Source: an uncultured Eubacteriales bacterium
GTDB taxonomy: Bacteria > Bacillota > Clostridia > Peptostreptococcales > Anaerovoracaceae
Assembly (NCBI GenBank): GCA_900542245.1
Contig: UQMQ01000142.1
Coordinates: 1 to 5,131, forward strand
Direction: 5' to 3'
DNA: 5,131 bases
The notes beneath the pieces are model-generated. The model did no database searches. It worked only from the letters and a program-made list of their open reading frames with translations, and was not told the DNA's origin. A program made the position numbers and the translations under genes. Below are positions 1 to 5,099 of this stretch, in pieces. Position 1 is the first letter of the stretch. Every line of letters begins with the position of its first letter.

Positions 1-56
1 TAGCGCTCATAGGTGAGCGCCATGTGCGCATAGAAATCGCAGGTTTCGCTTTGCAC
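1..56 (-). CDS. 5' end of an unidentified protein, GTG start, cut by the window edge
   Basis: Read on the minus strand from GTG at 56-54, the sequence gives MQSETCDFYAHMALTYER and stays open to the edge. An AAGGA ribosome binding site (TCCTT on the plus strand at 64-68) lies 7 bases upstream of the GTG, a normal spacing. The codons (AGC, ACC, TGC, TTC, GCG, CAC, CTC, CGC) favour G or C at the third position, as in the other genes here. By contrast, the flanking bases 57-120 are AT-rich, as expected of a control region. The same frame stays open upstream of the GTG but offers no ATG. An ATG in another minus frame at 85-83 has no ribosome binding site. Eighteen residues are too few to assign a family. 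The gene is divergent from comEC and shares its upstream region. Confidence 0.5.
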   Translation of the reverse strand, partial: MQSETCDFYAHMALTYER

Positions 57-63
57 ACTTTTG

Positions 64-68
64 TCCTT
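64..68 (-). promoter_or_regulatory. Ribosome binding site for the left-edge gene
   Basis: AAGGA on the minus strand, 7 bases before the GTG at 56-54. It is the main reason for choosing GTG rather than the in-frame ATG at residue 10, which has no purine-rich site at the right distance. Confidence 0.45.
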
Positions 69-83
69 AAAAATCTTTTTTGC

Positions 84-113
84 ATAAAAGAAAAATACAA
101 AATTGTATGTAAA
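84..113 (-). promoter_or_regulatory. Possible promoter for the left-edge gene
   Basis: On the minus strand, TTTACA (113-108; 5 of 6 to TTGACA) is followed after 18 bases by TTTTAT (89-84; 4 of 6 to TATAAT). The predicted transcript would start near 77 and carry the AAGGA site at 68-64. The region is AT-rich, so chance matches are easy and this is a weak call. Confidence 0.28.
95..108. promoter_or_regulatory. Palindromic site in the divergent promoter gap, possible operator
   Basis: ATACAA and TTGTAT form perfect 6-base arms around a central AA. The site falls inside the spacer of the proposed minus-strand promoter and about 10 bases upstream of the proposed comEC -35 box, where a repressor or activator could act on both genes. 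No known regulator is recognised from the motif. Short AT-rich palindromes occur by chance, so this stays tentative. Confidence 0.25.
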
Positions 114-118
114 TGTAT

Positions 119-146
119 TTGAAATTGACGAGAAGTGTGGTAATAT
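119..146 (+). promoter_or_regulatory. Possible sigma-A type promoter for comEC
   Basis: TTGAAA (119-124) and TAATAT (141-146) are separated by 16 bases. Transcription from here would start near 153, leaving a leader of only about 13 bases that begins at the ribosome binding site. That is unusually short. An alternative is TTGACG (125-130) with TAATAA (150-155), but its 19-base spacer is long and its -10 overlaps the ribosome binding site. Confidence 0.35.
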
Positions 147-153
147 GTGTAAT

Positions 154-160
154 AAGGAGG
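154..160 (+). promoter_or_regulatory. Ribosome binding site deciding the comEC start
   Basis: AAGGAGG ends 5 bases before ATG 166-168. It favours that ATG over the in-frame TTG at 103, which has no ribosome binding site and would translate the promoter region. Confidence 0.85.
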
Positions 161-165
161 AGAAA

Positions 166-2319
166 ATGTTAAAAAAGATACCGATTCGAAGAAAATTGTT
201 TCAATGCACGCTCATGCTGCTGATCCTGCTGTATCTTTTGGAGCTTGCGGATCTGCCGCTGCAGGCGCGGCCGGACAGCAGACTGACGGCAGGAGAGCAT
301 CGCTATACCGCTGTTGTCAGACAGATCCGCGAAAAGGAGGATGCGGTCTATACGCTGCGCGTCCGCCTTTGCAGTATGGATGATGCGCCGCTGGACAGAG
401 CGCGGGAGGCGCTTTTGACTTACTATCAAAAGATAGAACAGCCCTGGCTGCTGCAGAAAAGTAAGATCCGTTTTACCTGCAGTCTGCGCCTGCCGCAGTC
501 AGCCGGCAATCCGCACTGCTTCGATTATGCAGACTATCTCAAAAGCTGCGGCATCACATTGGTCGGTACACTTGCGGGCTTTGAGAGCGATCAGACGGCG
601 CATGCGTCGCTTCCGGCGAGACTGCTACAGCGGTACGAGCAGCTTCTCATGCGGCAGAAGTTTTTGTTCGCAGCGAGTCTTCGCGCAGAGAGTAAGGGGC
701 TCTTAATGGGCGTGCTGTTCGGTGAGACTGCCTATTTGGATGAGGACGCGGTGCAGCAGTTTCGTGACAACGGAACAGCGCATATTTTGGCAGTCAGCGG
801 GCTGCACATCGGGATTTTGTACGGGCTGTATCAGCGCCTGACACGCAATCGGACAAGTGGACCGTATCTTGCGCTGCTGGGACTGATTCTGTTCTCTTAC
901 GGGACGCTGTCCGCATGGAGCCCATCAACGGTGCGGGCGGTATGGATGATCGTCATGAGCGTGACGGCAAGGCTGTTGGATCTGCGCTACGATATGCTGA
1001 CGGCATTGAGTGCAGTGTGTCTGCTGCTGATCCTTAGAAACCCGTATGTGATCCTGGGGACGGCGTTTCAGATGTCGTTTCTGGCAATCTGCGCAATCGC
1101 TTTTTTTGAAAAAATCCTGCCGAAGCAGATACCGGATAGTTTGGCTTCGGCGCTGGCAGTCAATCTGGGTCTGGTGCTGTATCAAGCCTACCAGTTTCAT
1201 ACGATATCTCTGGTTAGTCTGGCAGCCAATCTCCCGATCATCTATCTGACCGGATATTTCGTGCCGTTTGCGATGCTTTGTTTCCTGTTTTTTGGCATCG
1301 GCGGGGTACTGTATGAAGCCAGCGCGCCGTTTCTGGACGCGATGGCGCGGCTGCTGCTGACGGTCAATGCAGGGTTTGGACTGGGTGGAGCGGCGGCAGT
1401 GGATGTGGTACGGCCGCCGCTGTGGTTGACGATATTTCTCTTGGGAGGGGGCTTTTTTGCAGCATCAGAGACCTGCCTGCTTCTGCGCCTGCGTAAACAG
1501 TACCGGACGATTTTTTGCTGCAGCTTGTTGATCCTGCTGGTGGCTATTCTGCTGCAGGGGCTCACTTACAGCCCGATCACGCATGATGATGTGATCTTTG
1601 TGGATGTGGGACAAGGAGACGGTATCCATCTGCGCTGCGGCGGTAAAAATCTCCTGATCGATGGGGGCGGCAGCATACGCTATGACGTGGGGCAGAAGAC
1701 TTTGAAACCGTATTTCCTTGGGAACGGAGTCGGCAGCATCGATCTGGCTCTGGCAACGCATCGGCACACTGATCACTATTTGGGACAGAGCCAGCTGGCG
1801 GAGAATTTTCGGGTCAGGAAGCGGCAGGTCGGACTGACGGCAGGCATGACGATTCGCTTCGGCAAAGACGAGAATGTCTGGCTTGAGACACTTTGGCCGC
1901 TGACGCTTGCGGAAGATCCGCAGCAGGAGGAAAACCACTCCTGCAGTGTATTCATGCTGCATTACCGCGGCTATCGGGTGCTGATCACCGGAGACTTAGA
2001 CGAAGAGGGAGAGCTTGCGATGCTGGCATATTATCAAGGTCGGAATGAGACGGAGAGACTGCGGGCGGATGTTTTGAAGGTAGGGCATCATGGGAGCAAG
2101 ACCAGCAGCGCAGTAGCCTTTTTGGATGTCGTGAACCCACGAATCGCAGTAATCCAGGTCGGGAAGAACAATTACGGTCACCCGTCGCCTGAGGTACTCG
2201 AACGTCTTACAGCGCGCGGCGTACAAGTCTTTCGCAATGATGTGCATGGTGCGATAGGTTTGCAGTTTCAGGGTAAAAATGGAATTCGTGTGGATACCAT
2301 GCGGAAAGCTGTCGCCTGA
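166..2319 (+). CDS. comEC: ComEC/Rec2 family DNA uptake channel protein
   Basis: ComEC is the inner-membrane channel that takes single-stranded DNA into the cell during natural transformation. The product is 717 residues, slightly short for the family. Residues 12-26 are a hydrophobic N-terminal segment. Residues about 30-150 match the DUF4131 region, with the family-like motif NPHCFDYADYL at 115-125 and cysteines 105, 118 and 128 that could form a disulfide. Residues about 185-450 are the multi-spanning competence domain, with the signature HILAVSGLHIG at 206-216. Residues about 475-700 are a metallo-beta-lactamase domain: DVGQGD 480-485, the metal-binding THRHTDH 531-537, ITGD 607-610, KVGHHGS 638-644 and YGHPSPE 670-676. 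All metal-ligand motifs are present, so the domain could be an active nuclease; a role in degrading the non-transported strand has been proposed for the family. ATG 166 is chosen for its strong ribosome binding site. comEA and holA, frequent neighbours in Firmicutes, are not in view. No clear terminator follows. Confidence 0.95.
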   Translation: MLKKIPIRRKLFQCTLMLLILLYLLELADLPLQARPDSRLTAGEHRYTAVVRQIREKEDAVYTLRVRLCSMDDAPLDRAREALLTYYQKIEQPWLLQKSKIRFTCSLRLPQSAGNPHCFDYADYLKSCGITLVGTLAGFESDQTAHASLPARLLQRYEQLLMRQKFLFAASLRAESKGLLMGVLFGETAYLDEDAVQQFRDNGTAHILAVSGLHIGILYGLYQRLTRNRTSGPYLALLGLILFSYGTLSAWSPSTVRAVWMIVMSVTARLLDLRYDMLTALSAVCLLLILRNPYVILGTAFQMSFLAICAIAFFEKILPKQIPDSLASALAVNLGLVLYQAYQFHTISLVSLAANLPIIYLTGYFVPFAMLCFLFFGIGGVLYEASAPFLDAMARLLLTVNAGFGLGGAAAVDVVRPPLWLTIFLLGGGFFAASETCLLLRLRKQYRTIFCCSLLILLVAILLQGLTYSPITHDDVIFVDVGQGDGIHLRCGGKNLLIDGGGSIRYDVGQKTLKPYFLGNGVGSIDLALATHRHTDHYLGQSQLAENFRVRKRQVGLTAGMTIRFGKDENVWLETLWPLTLAEDPQQEENHSCSVFMLHYRGYRVLITGDLDEEGELAMLAYYQGRNETERLRADVLKVGHHGSKTSSAVAFLDVVNPRIAVIQVGKNNYGHPSPEVLERLTARGVQVFRNDVHGAIGLQFQGKNGIRVDTMRKAVA

Positions 2320-2370
2320 AACAGACACGTGGAGCAGCGCAAAAGATAGACAAGACGCGGAAAATGAGAG

Positions 2371-2399
2371 TAGACTTTCGCGACATTTTCTCGTAAAAT
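2371..2399 (+). promoter_or_regulatory. Probable promoter for the amidohydrolase gene
   Basis: TAGACT (2371-2376; 4 of 6 to TTGACA) and TAAAAT (2394-2399; 5 of 6 to TATAAT) are separated by exactly 17 bases. Transcription would start near 2406, giving a leader of about 80 bases that contains the hairpin at 2423-2444. It lies past the comEC stop, which supports separate transcription of the downstream genes. Confidence 0.5.
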
Positions 2400-2422
2400 A
2401 AAGACAAGTGTGCATATGCGCT

Positions 2423-2444
2423 TCCGCGCCTGCAAACGCGCGGA
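2423..2444 (+). promoter_or_regulatory. GC-rich hairpin in the amidohydrolase leader
   Basis: TCCGCGC (2423-2429) pairs perfectly with GCGCGGA (2438-2444) around an 8-base loop. It is not followed by a T-run, so it is not an intrinsic terminator. It ends 27 bases before the ribosome binding site and does not cover it. It may stabilise the transcript or be a vestige; no known riboswitch is recognised. Confidence 0.35.
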
Positions 2445-2471
2445 GAGGGCGGGAAAGAAATCGAAAAAAAC

Positions 2472-2477
2472 AGGAGG
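2472..2477 (+). promoter_or_regulatory. Ribosome binding site deciding the amidohydrolase start
   Basis: AGGAGG lies 8 bases before ATG 2486-2488. It rules against the in-frame GTG at 2408, which has no such site and would add 26 Arg/Lys/Ala-rich residues that do not look like part of the fold. Confidence 0.85.
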
Positions 2478-2485
2478 CTCAGGCT

Positions 2486-3778
2486 ATGAAACACGCCTAT
2501 ATCAACGGAATGATTTTAGATGGCAGTAAGGAGATGGAGCCGCAGCAGGGCAAGGTCATTCTGACGGACGGAGAGAAAATTGAAGCCATCGTCGAAAAAG
2601 TGCAGATCAAGGATAAGGATCTTACCGAATACGAGATTACGGATCTAGCCGGAAACTATATCATGCCGGGACTGATCAATCTGCATCTGCATCTGCCGGC
2701 GACCGGAAAACCGAAGAAAAAACAGCAAGATCCTGTGAAGCTGGTTAAGCTTTTGACGAGCAACGCGCTGCTTCGCAAGCTGGCGCTGAATATGTGCGCC
2801 TCCAGTGCCAAGACACAGCTTTTGAGCGGGGTCACGACAATCCGAACCGTCGGCGGGGTGCTGGACTTTGACTCCAAAATCCGCGATCAAATCAAGGCAG
2901 GCAAGCTGATCGGTCCGCGGATCTTGAGCTGCGATATGGCGGTCTCGGTCGAGGGTGGTCACATGGCGCACTCTTTGGCTTATGTGGCGAACAGCGCGGA
3001 GGAAGCAGCGGCTTATGTCCGTAAAATCGCGGAGAACAAGCCGGACTGGATCAAATTGATGATTACCGGAGGCGTGCTGGACGCCAAGGTTAAGGGCGAG
3101 CCGGGCGAGCTCAAAATGCCGCCGGAATACGTCAAAGCAGCCTGCGATGCGGCGCATGAACTGGGTCTGAAAGTGGCTGCCCATGTAGAGAGCCCGGAAG
3201 GGGTAAAATGCGCGTTGGCAAACGGTGTGGATTCAATTGAGCACGGCGCGGCTGCCGACGCGGAAATGATCGCGTTATGCAAAGAACATCATGCCTGCCT
3301 GATCGCGACGATTTCTCCGGCACTGCCGTATGCGAAATTTGACCGCAAAGTCAGCCATATCACCGAGACGGAGCAGTACAACGGACAAGTGGTTTTCAAC
3401 GGGATTTTGGACTGCGCCAAGGCCTGCCTCGAAAACGACATTCCGGTCGGTCTGGGAACCGATACCGGCTGTCCATACGTCACACACTACGATATGTGGC
3501 GGGAGCTGAACTATTATCACAAGTATTGCGGCGTATCCCAAAAATTTGCCTTATATACCGCGACCAAGCTGAATGCCGAGCTGGCAGGCATCGGAGACAT
3601 GACAGGCAGCATCGAGCCGGGCAAGTGCGCGGATTTTGTGGTAACAAAAGAGAATCCGCTTGAAAATCTGCAGGCGCTGCGCAAGATTGAGATGGTCGTC
3701 GCGCGCGGTAAGGTGATCGAGCATCCAAGCGTCAAAAAGATGCCGGAAGTCGAAAAAGAACTGGACAAGTTTCTGTAG
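2486..3778 (+). CDS. Metal-dependent amidohydrolase, imidazolonepropionase/prolidase-like
   Basis: A cytosolic 430-residue hydrolase of the amidohydrolase superfamily, close to the usual length. The N-terminus (1-60) forms the small beta-sandwich, followed by the entry motif YIMPGLINLHLHL. Visible metal ligands are H67 and H69 (HxH, strand 1), K190 in WIKLMITGG (probably the carboxylated bridging lysine), H233 in AAHVES, H253 in SIEHG and D326 in GTDTG. This K/H/H/D pattern fits the two-metal subgroup that includes Xaa-Pro dipeptidase-like and Xaa-Arg/Xaa-Lys dipeptidase members. Asparagine 65 stands where many relatives have aspartate before HxH. The C-terminal GSIEPGKCADFVV and VVARGKVIE close the beta-sandwich domain. 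There is no signal peptide. No histidine-degradation genes are nearby, so imidazolonepropionase activity is not supported, and the substrate (a dipeptide or other amide or lactam) is unknown. It has its own likely promoter and may be co-transcribed with the GNAT gene 59 bases downstream. Confidence 0.9.
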   Translation: MKHAYINGMILDGSKEMEPQQGKVILTDGEKIEAIVEKVQIKDKDLTEYEITDLAGNYIMPGLINLHLHLPATGKPKKKQQDPVKLVKLLTSNALLRKLALNMCASSAKTQLLSGVTTIRTVGGVLDFDSKIRDQIKAGKLIGPRILSCDMAVSVEGGHMAHSLAYVANSAEEAAAYVRKIAENKPDWIKLMITGGVLDAKVKGEPGELKMPPEYVKAACDAAHELGLKVAAHVESPEGVKCALANGVDSIEHGAAADAEMIALCKEHHACLIATISPALPYAKFDRKVSHITETEQYNGQVVFNGILDCAKACLENDIPVGLGTDTGCPYVTHYDMWRELNYYHKYCGVSQKFALYTATKLNAELAGIGDMTGSIEPGKCADFVVTKENPLENLQALRKIEMVVARGKVIEHPSVKKMPEVEKELDKFL

Positions 3779-3787
3779 CAAACTTGT
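3765..3787 (+). repeat. Inverted repeat spanning the amidohydrolase stop codon
   Basis: ACAAGTTT (3765-3772) and AAACTTGT (3780-3787) are perfect 8-base arms around a 7-base loop that holds the TAG stop. A short T-rich stretch, CATTTTAG, follows at 3792-3799. Only two of the eight pairs are G-C, so as a terminator it would be weak. It could partly reduce read-through into the GNAT gene. Confidence 0.35.
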
Positions 3788-3820
3788 GTATCATTTTAGA
3801 GAGAAAACTAGAAATTTGCG

Positions 3821-3828
3821 GGAGGTGA
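3821..3828 (+). promoter_or_regulatory. Ribosome binding site of the GNAT gene
   Basis: GGAGGTGA, an almost full anti-Shine-Dalgarno match, stands 9 bases before ATG 3838-3840 and fixes that start. Confidence 0.8.
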
Positions 3829-3837
3829 CCGATCCAA

Positions 3838-4368
3838 ATGAAATTGATAGAGCCAACGATGGAATATGACAGGCAGATTCAAAGGTACCGGCAAGAGTTT
3901 TTGGAGTACGACGGGTCAATGGACGGATGCGGCTCGCTTCGAAGATTCGATCAAACACAGGACTGGCTGGCTCAGGTCCAAATGTTCAAACATGCGGAAA
4001 CAACGCCTCCGCATTCTGTGCCGATGACACAATATATCTATCTTCGAGAAACAGACAACAAGATTGTAGGGGTCATGCAAATCCGGCATGATTGCAACAC
4101 CTTTTTGGCGCAATACGGTGGACATATCGGCTATTCCGTCTGTCCGAGCGAGCGCAGAAAGGGATACGCGACACAAATGCTGCGGCTTGCTTTGCCGAAG
4201 TGTAAAGACCTCGGAATCGATCAGGTTCTGATCTGCTGCGCACAGGGAAATGAAGGAAGCCGAAGAGTCATCCTGCATAACGGAGGGAAATATGAATCGA
4301 CTGTGCATGACCCGGAACGTGATCAGGATTTAGAACGATACTGGATTGATTTGTCGGATAACATGTGA
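3838..4368 (+). CDS. GNAT family N-acetyltransferase
   Basis: A 176-residue cytosolic enzyme expected to move an acetyl group from acetyl-CoA to an amine; the acceptor is unknown. Residues about 63-84 form the central strands (YIYLRE, then KIVGVMQIRH). Motif A follows: HIGYSVCPSERRKGYATQM, with the CoA pyrophosphate-binding loop R106-R-K-G-Y-A111. Motif B is seen in NEGSRRVILHNGG (138-150). The ending DLERYWIDL is typical of a group of predicted bacterial acetyltransferases of about 170-175 residues, so the gene looks complete. There is no convincing promoter in the 59-base gap, so it may be read from the amidohydrolase promoter, weakened perhaps by the inverted repeat at 3765-3787. It is immediately followed, without a terminator, by the remnant of a second GNAT gene. 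Confidence 0.9.
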   Translation: MKLIEPTMEYDRQIQRYRQEFLEYDGSMDGCGSLRRFDQTQDWLAQVQMFKHAETTPPHSVPMTQYIYLRETDNKIVGVMQIRHDCNTFLAQYGGHIGYSVCPSERRKGYATQMLRLALPKCKDLGIDQVLICCAQGNEGSRRVILHNGGKYESTVHDPERDQDLERYWIDLSDNM

Positions 4369-4548
4369 GAATTTCGGATTTACAGCGGGGATGACAATGA
4401 GAATCAAATCTATAACCGTCAAGGATATCGTTGTGAACTGGCAATTACCTTGTATCAAGCGTATTGTGGATGCGGAATCGGAAAAGCTATGCTGGAAACA
4501 GTATTAGAAGCTGCCTGCCGCGTGCGGAGAAATCGGCAGGCAGCCTAA
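4369..4548 (+). pseudogene. Remnant of a second GNAT acetyltransferase gene, frame-disrupted and truncated
   Basis: Starting right after the stop of the intact GNAT, the same frame is open for 59 codons to TAA 4546-4548. Within it, ELAITLYQAYCGCGIGK (4435-4485), then AMLETVLEAAC, is a clear GNAT motif A: the strand, the QxxGxG/A-type CoA loop and the following helix. This frame has no start codon before that motif. In another frame, ATG 4391 gives MTMRIKSITVKDI (4391-4429), which reads like the first strand of a GNAT protein. The simplest reading is that one gene lost its middle part, shifting the frame near 4420-4435, and also lost everything after motif A, where the reading frame runs into the hairpin at 4510-4544. 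No good ribosome binding site precedes ATG 4391. It is not a copy of the neighbouring GNAT, whose motif A is CPSERRKGYA. Confidence 0.6.
4510..4544. terminator. 11-bp perfect hairpin at the convergent gene junction
   Basis: GCTGCCTGCCG (4510-4520) and CGGCAGGCAGC (4534-4544) pair without mismatch around a 13-base loop. On the minus strand it is followed by TTCTAATACTGTTT, a broken T-rich tract, and it lies downstream of the LysM gene. On the plus strand CTAAGTTTG follows. It probably ends or protects transcripts from one or both sides, but neither side has a clean T-run. Confidence 0.5.
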
Positions 4549-4551
4549 GTT

Positions 4552-4572
4552 TGCCGCCGCTGCGCGGCGGCA
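4552..4572. terminator. 9-bp perfect GC-rich hairpin just past the LysM stop
   Basis: TGCCGCCGC (4552-4560) and GCGGCGGCA (4564-4572) form a nearly all-GC stem with a 3-base loop, starting 10 bases after the LysM stop codon on the minus strand. There is no T-run on either strand, so it is not a textbook intrinsic terminator. It may block exonucleases or assist the hairpin at 4510-4544. Confidence 0.45.
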
Positions 4573-4582
4573 TATATGCGCG

Positions 4583-4930
4583 CTACATCGGGATGCAGAG
4601 CTCAGTGCCGACTAACATGTTGTACGGGTCGATATGCGGGTTCGCGCGCATGAGCGCGTCGAGCTTGACATTGTGCATTTTGGCGATTAAGTACAGGGTG
4701 TCTCCGGCTTTGACGGTATGTTTTTTCGCGCAGCTTTCCGGCGCGGCCGGCAGCTGATCCGCGGTTCCCGGAATGCAGAGCCTTGTGCCGATCTGCAGAT
4801 TATATGGATTTTCGATACCGTTGACTTTCATCAGCAGGCTGACCGGCAGCTCGTATTTTTCGGCAATCGAGTATAGCGTATCCCCTTCACTGACTGTATA
4901 GACATCAATGCAGTACAAGCAGTTTTTCAT
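4583..4930 (-). CDS. Small protein of two LysM domains, no signal peptide
   Basis: LysM domains bind N-acetylglucosamine-containing glycans, mainly peptidoglycan. The 115-residue product is almost entirely two such domains: residues 9-54 (YTVSEGDTLYSIAEKY to GTRLCIP) and 69-114 (HTVKAGDTLYLIAKMH to GTELCIP), joined by an Ala/Pro-containing linker. The domains align without gaps at an offset of 60 residues, with 21 of 46 identical positions. There is no signal peptide, membrane segment or catalytic domain. Five cysteines (4, 7, 52, 67, 112) include an N-terminal CLYC and one in each CIP motif. In spore-forming Clostridia such signal-less LysM proteins are often spore-envelope components loaded from the mother cell; that role is an inference here. 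The start at 4930 is chosen because an AGGTGGAG-like site precedes it. The longer in-frame ATG at 5074 would translate the likely promoter. Confidence 0.88.
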   Translation of the reverse strand: MKNCLYCIDVYTVSEGDTLYSIAEKYELPVSLLMKVNGIENPYNLQIGTRLCIPGTADQLPAAPESCAKKHTVKAGDTLYLIAKMHNVKLDALMRANPHIDPYNMLVGTELCIPM

Positions 4931-4935
4931 GTATT

Positions 4936-4945
4936 CTCCACCTCT
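4936..4945 (-). promoter_or_regulatory. Ribosome binding site deciding the LysM start
   Basis: On the minus strand, AGAGGTGGAG ends 5 bases before ATG 4930-4928. It supports the 115-residue product over the 163-residue extension. Confidence 0.65.
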
Positions 4946-4991
4946 CTTGGTTTGCGCGTCTGCCTGTGGCAAACCGCAGTCTTTTACCTTA

Positions 4992-5021
4992 TATATATTC
5001 CAAGGCAGCGAAAAATGTGCA
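4992..5021 (-). promoter_or_regulatory. Possible promoter for the LysM gene
   Basis: On the minus strand, TGCACA (5021-5016; 4 of 6 to TTGACA) precedes TATATA (4997-4992) by 18 bases, within the AT-rich run GGAATATATATAAGG. Transcription would start near 4985, leaving a leader of about 55 bases. If the gene belongs to sporulation, a sigma-E, -G or -K promoter would be expected instead; I could not recognise one with confidence. Confidence 0.35.
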
Positions 5022-5069
5022 GGATCGTGCAGAAAGACGGGCGCTTTTCGCTCGCTTCTTCTCGAAAAC

Positions 5070-5099
5070 TTCACACGCCCTTCGCTTTTCTTGTATAAG
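5070..5099 (+). promoter_or_regulatory. Possible rightward promoter for a gene beyond the window
   Basis: TTCACA (5070-5075; 5 of 6 to TTGACA) and TATAAG (5094-5099) are 18 bases apart. A second -10-like sequence, TAGAAT, follows at 5109-5114. The AT-rich end of the window with no open reading frame of its own fits a divergent control region. An ATG at 5126-5128 has no ribosome binding site and is probably not a start. Confidence 0.25.

Noticed and set aside
103..165. N-terminal extension of ComEC from TTG 103 by 21 residues
   Set aside because: There is no ribosome binding site before TTG 103, the stretch is AT-rich control sequence, and ATG 166 has a strong AAGGAGG at 5 bases.
2265..2322. 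Inverted repeat GTTTCAGG / CCTGAAAC around the comEC stop as a terminator
   Set aside because: The arms are 42 bases apart, the loop is coding sequence and no T-run follows; it is likely chance.
2408..2485. N-terminal extension of the amidohydrolase from GTG 2408
   Set aside because: The added 26 residues are low-complexity and basic, and they overlap the predicted leader; AGGAGG decides for ATG 2486.
169..2494. Several minus-strand open frames across comEC
   Set aside because: They are antisense shadows of a well-recognised gene, with no ribosome binding sites or recognisable domains.
2416..2530. Short basic leader-peptide ORF from ATG 2416 overlapping the amidohydrolase start
   Set aside because: It has no ribosome binding site, and its Arg/Lys-rich composition reflects the GC-rich hairpin and the A-rich Shine-Dalgarno region rather than a protein.
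2645..3781. Minus-strand open frames across the amidohydrolase, up to 179 codons
   Set aside because: They are shadows caused by the GC-rich third positions of the real gene; no family resemblance is seen.
3784..3812. TTGTGT with a downstream AT-rich stretch as a GNAT promoter
   Set aside because: No acceptable -10 box lies at 16-18 bases, so I leave the GNAT without its own promoter.
4464..4757. Plus-strand 97-codon ORF over the hairpins and the LysM gene
   Set aside because: Most of it is antisense to the LysM gene, its product matches no family, and its 5' part runs through the GNAT remnant in another frame.
4931..5074. 48-residue N-terminal extension of the LysM protein from ATG 5074
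   Set aside because: It would translate the AT-rich promoter-like TATATATAAG region, does not resemble a signal peptide, and an internal start has a good ribosome binding site.
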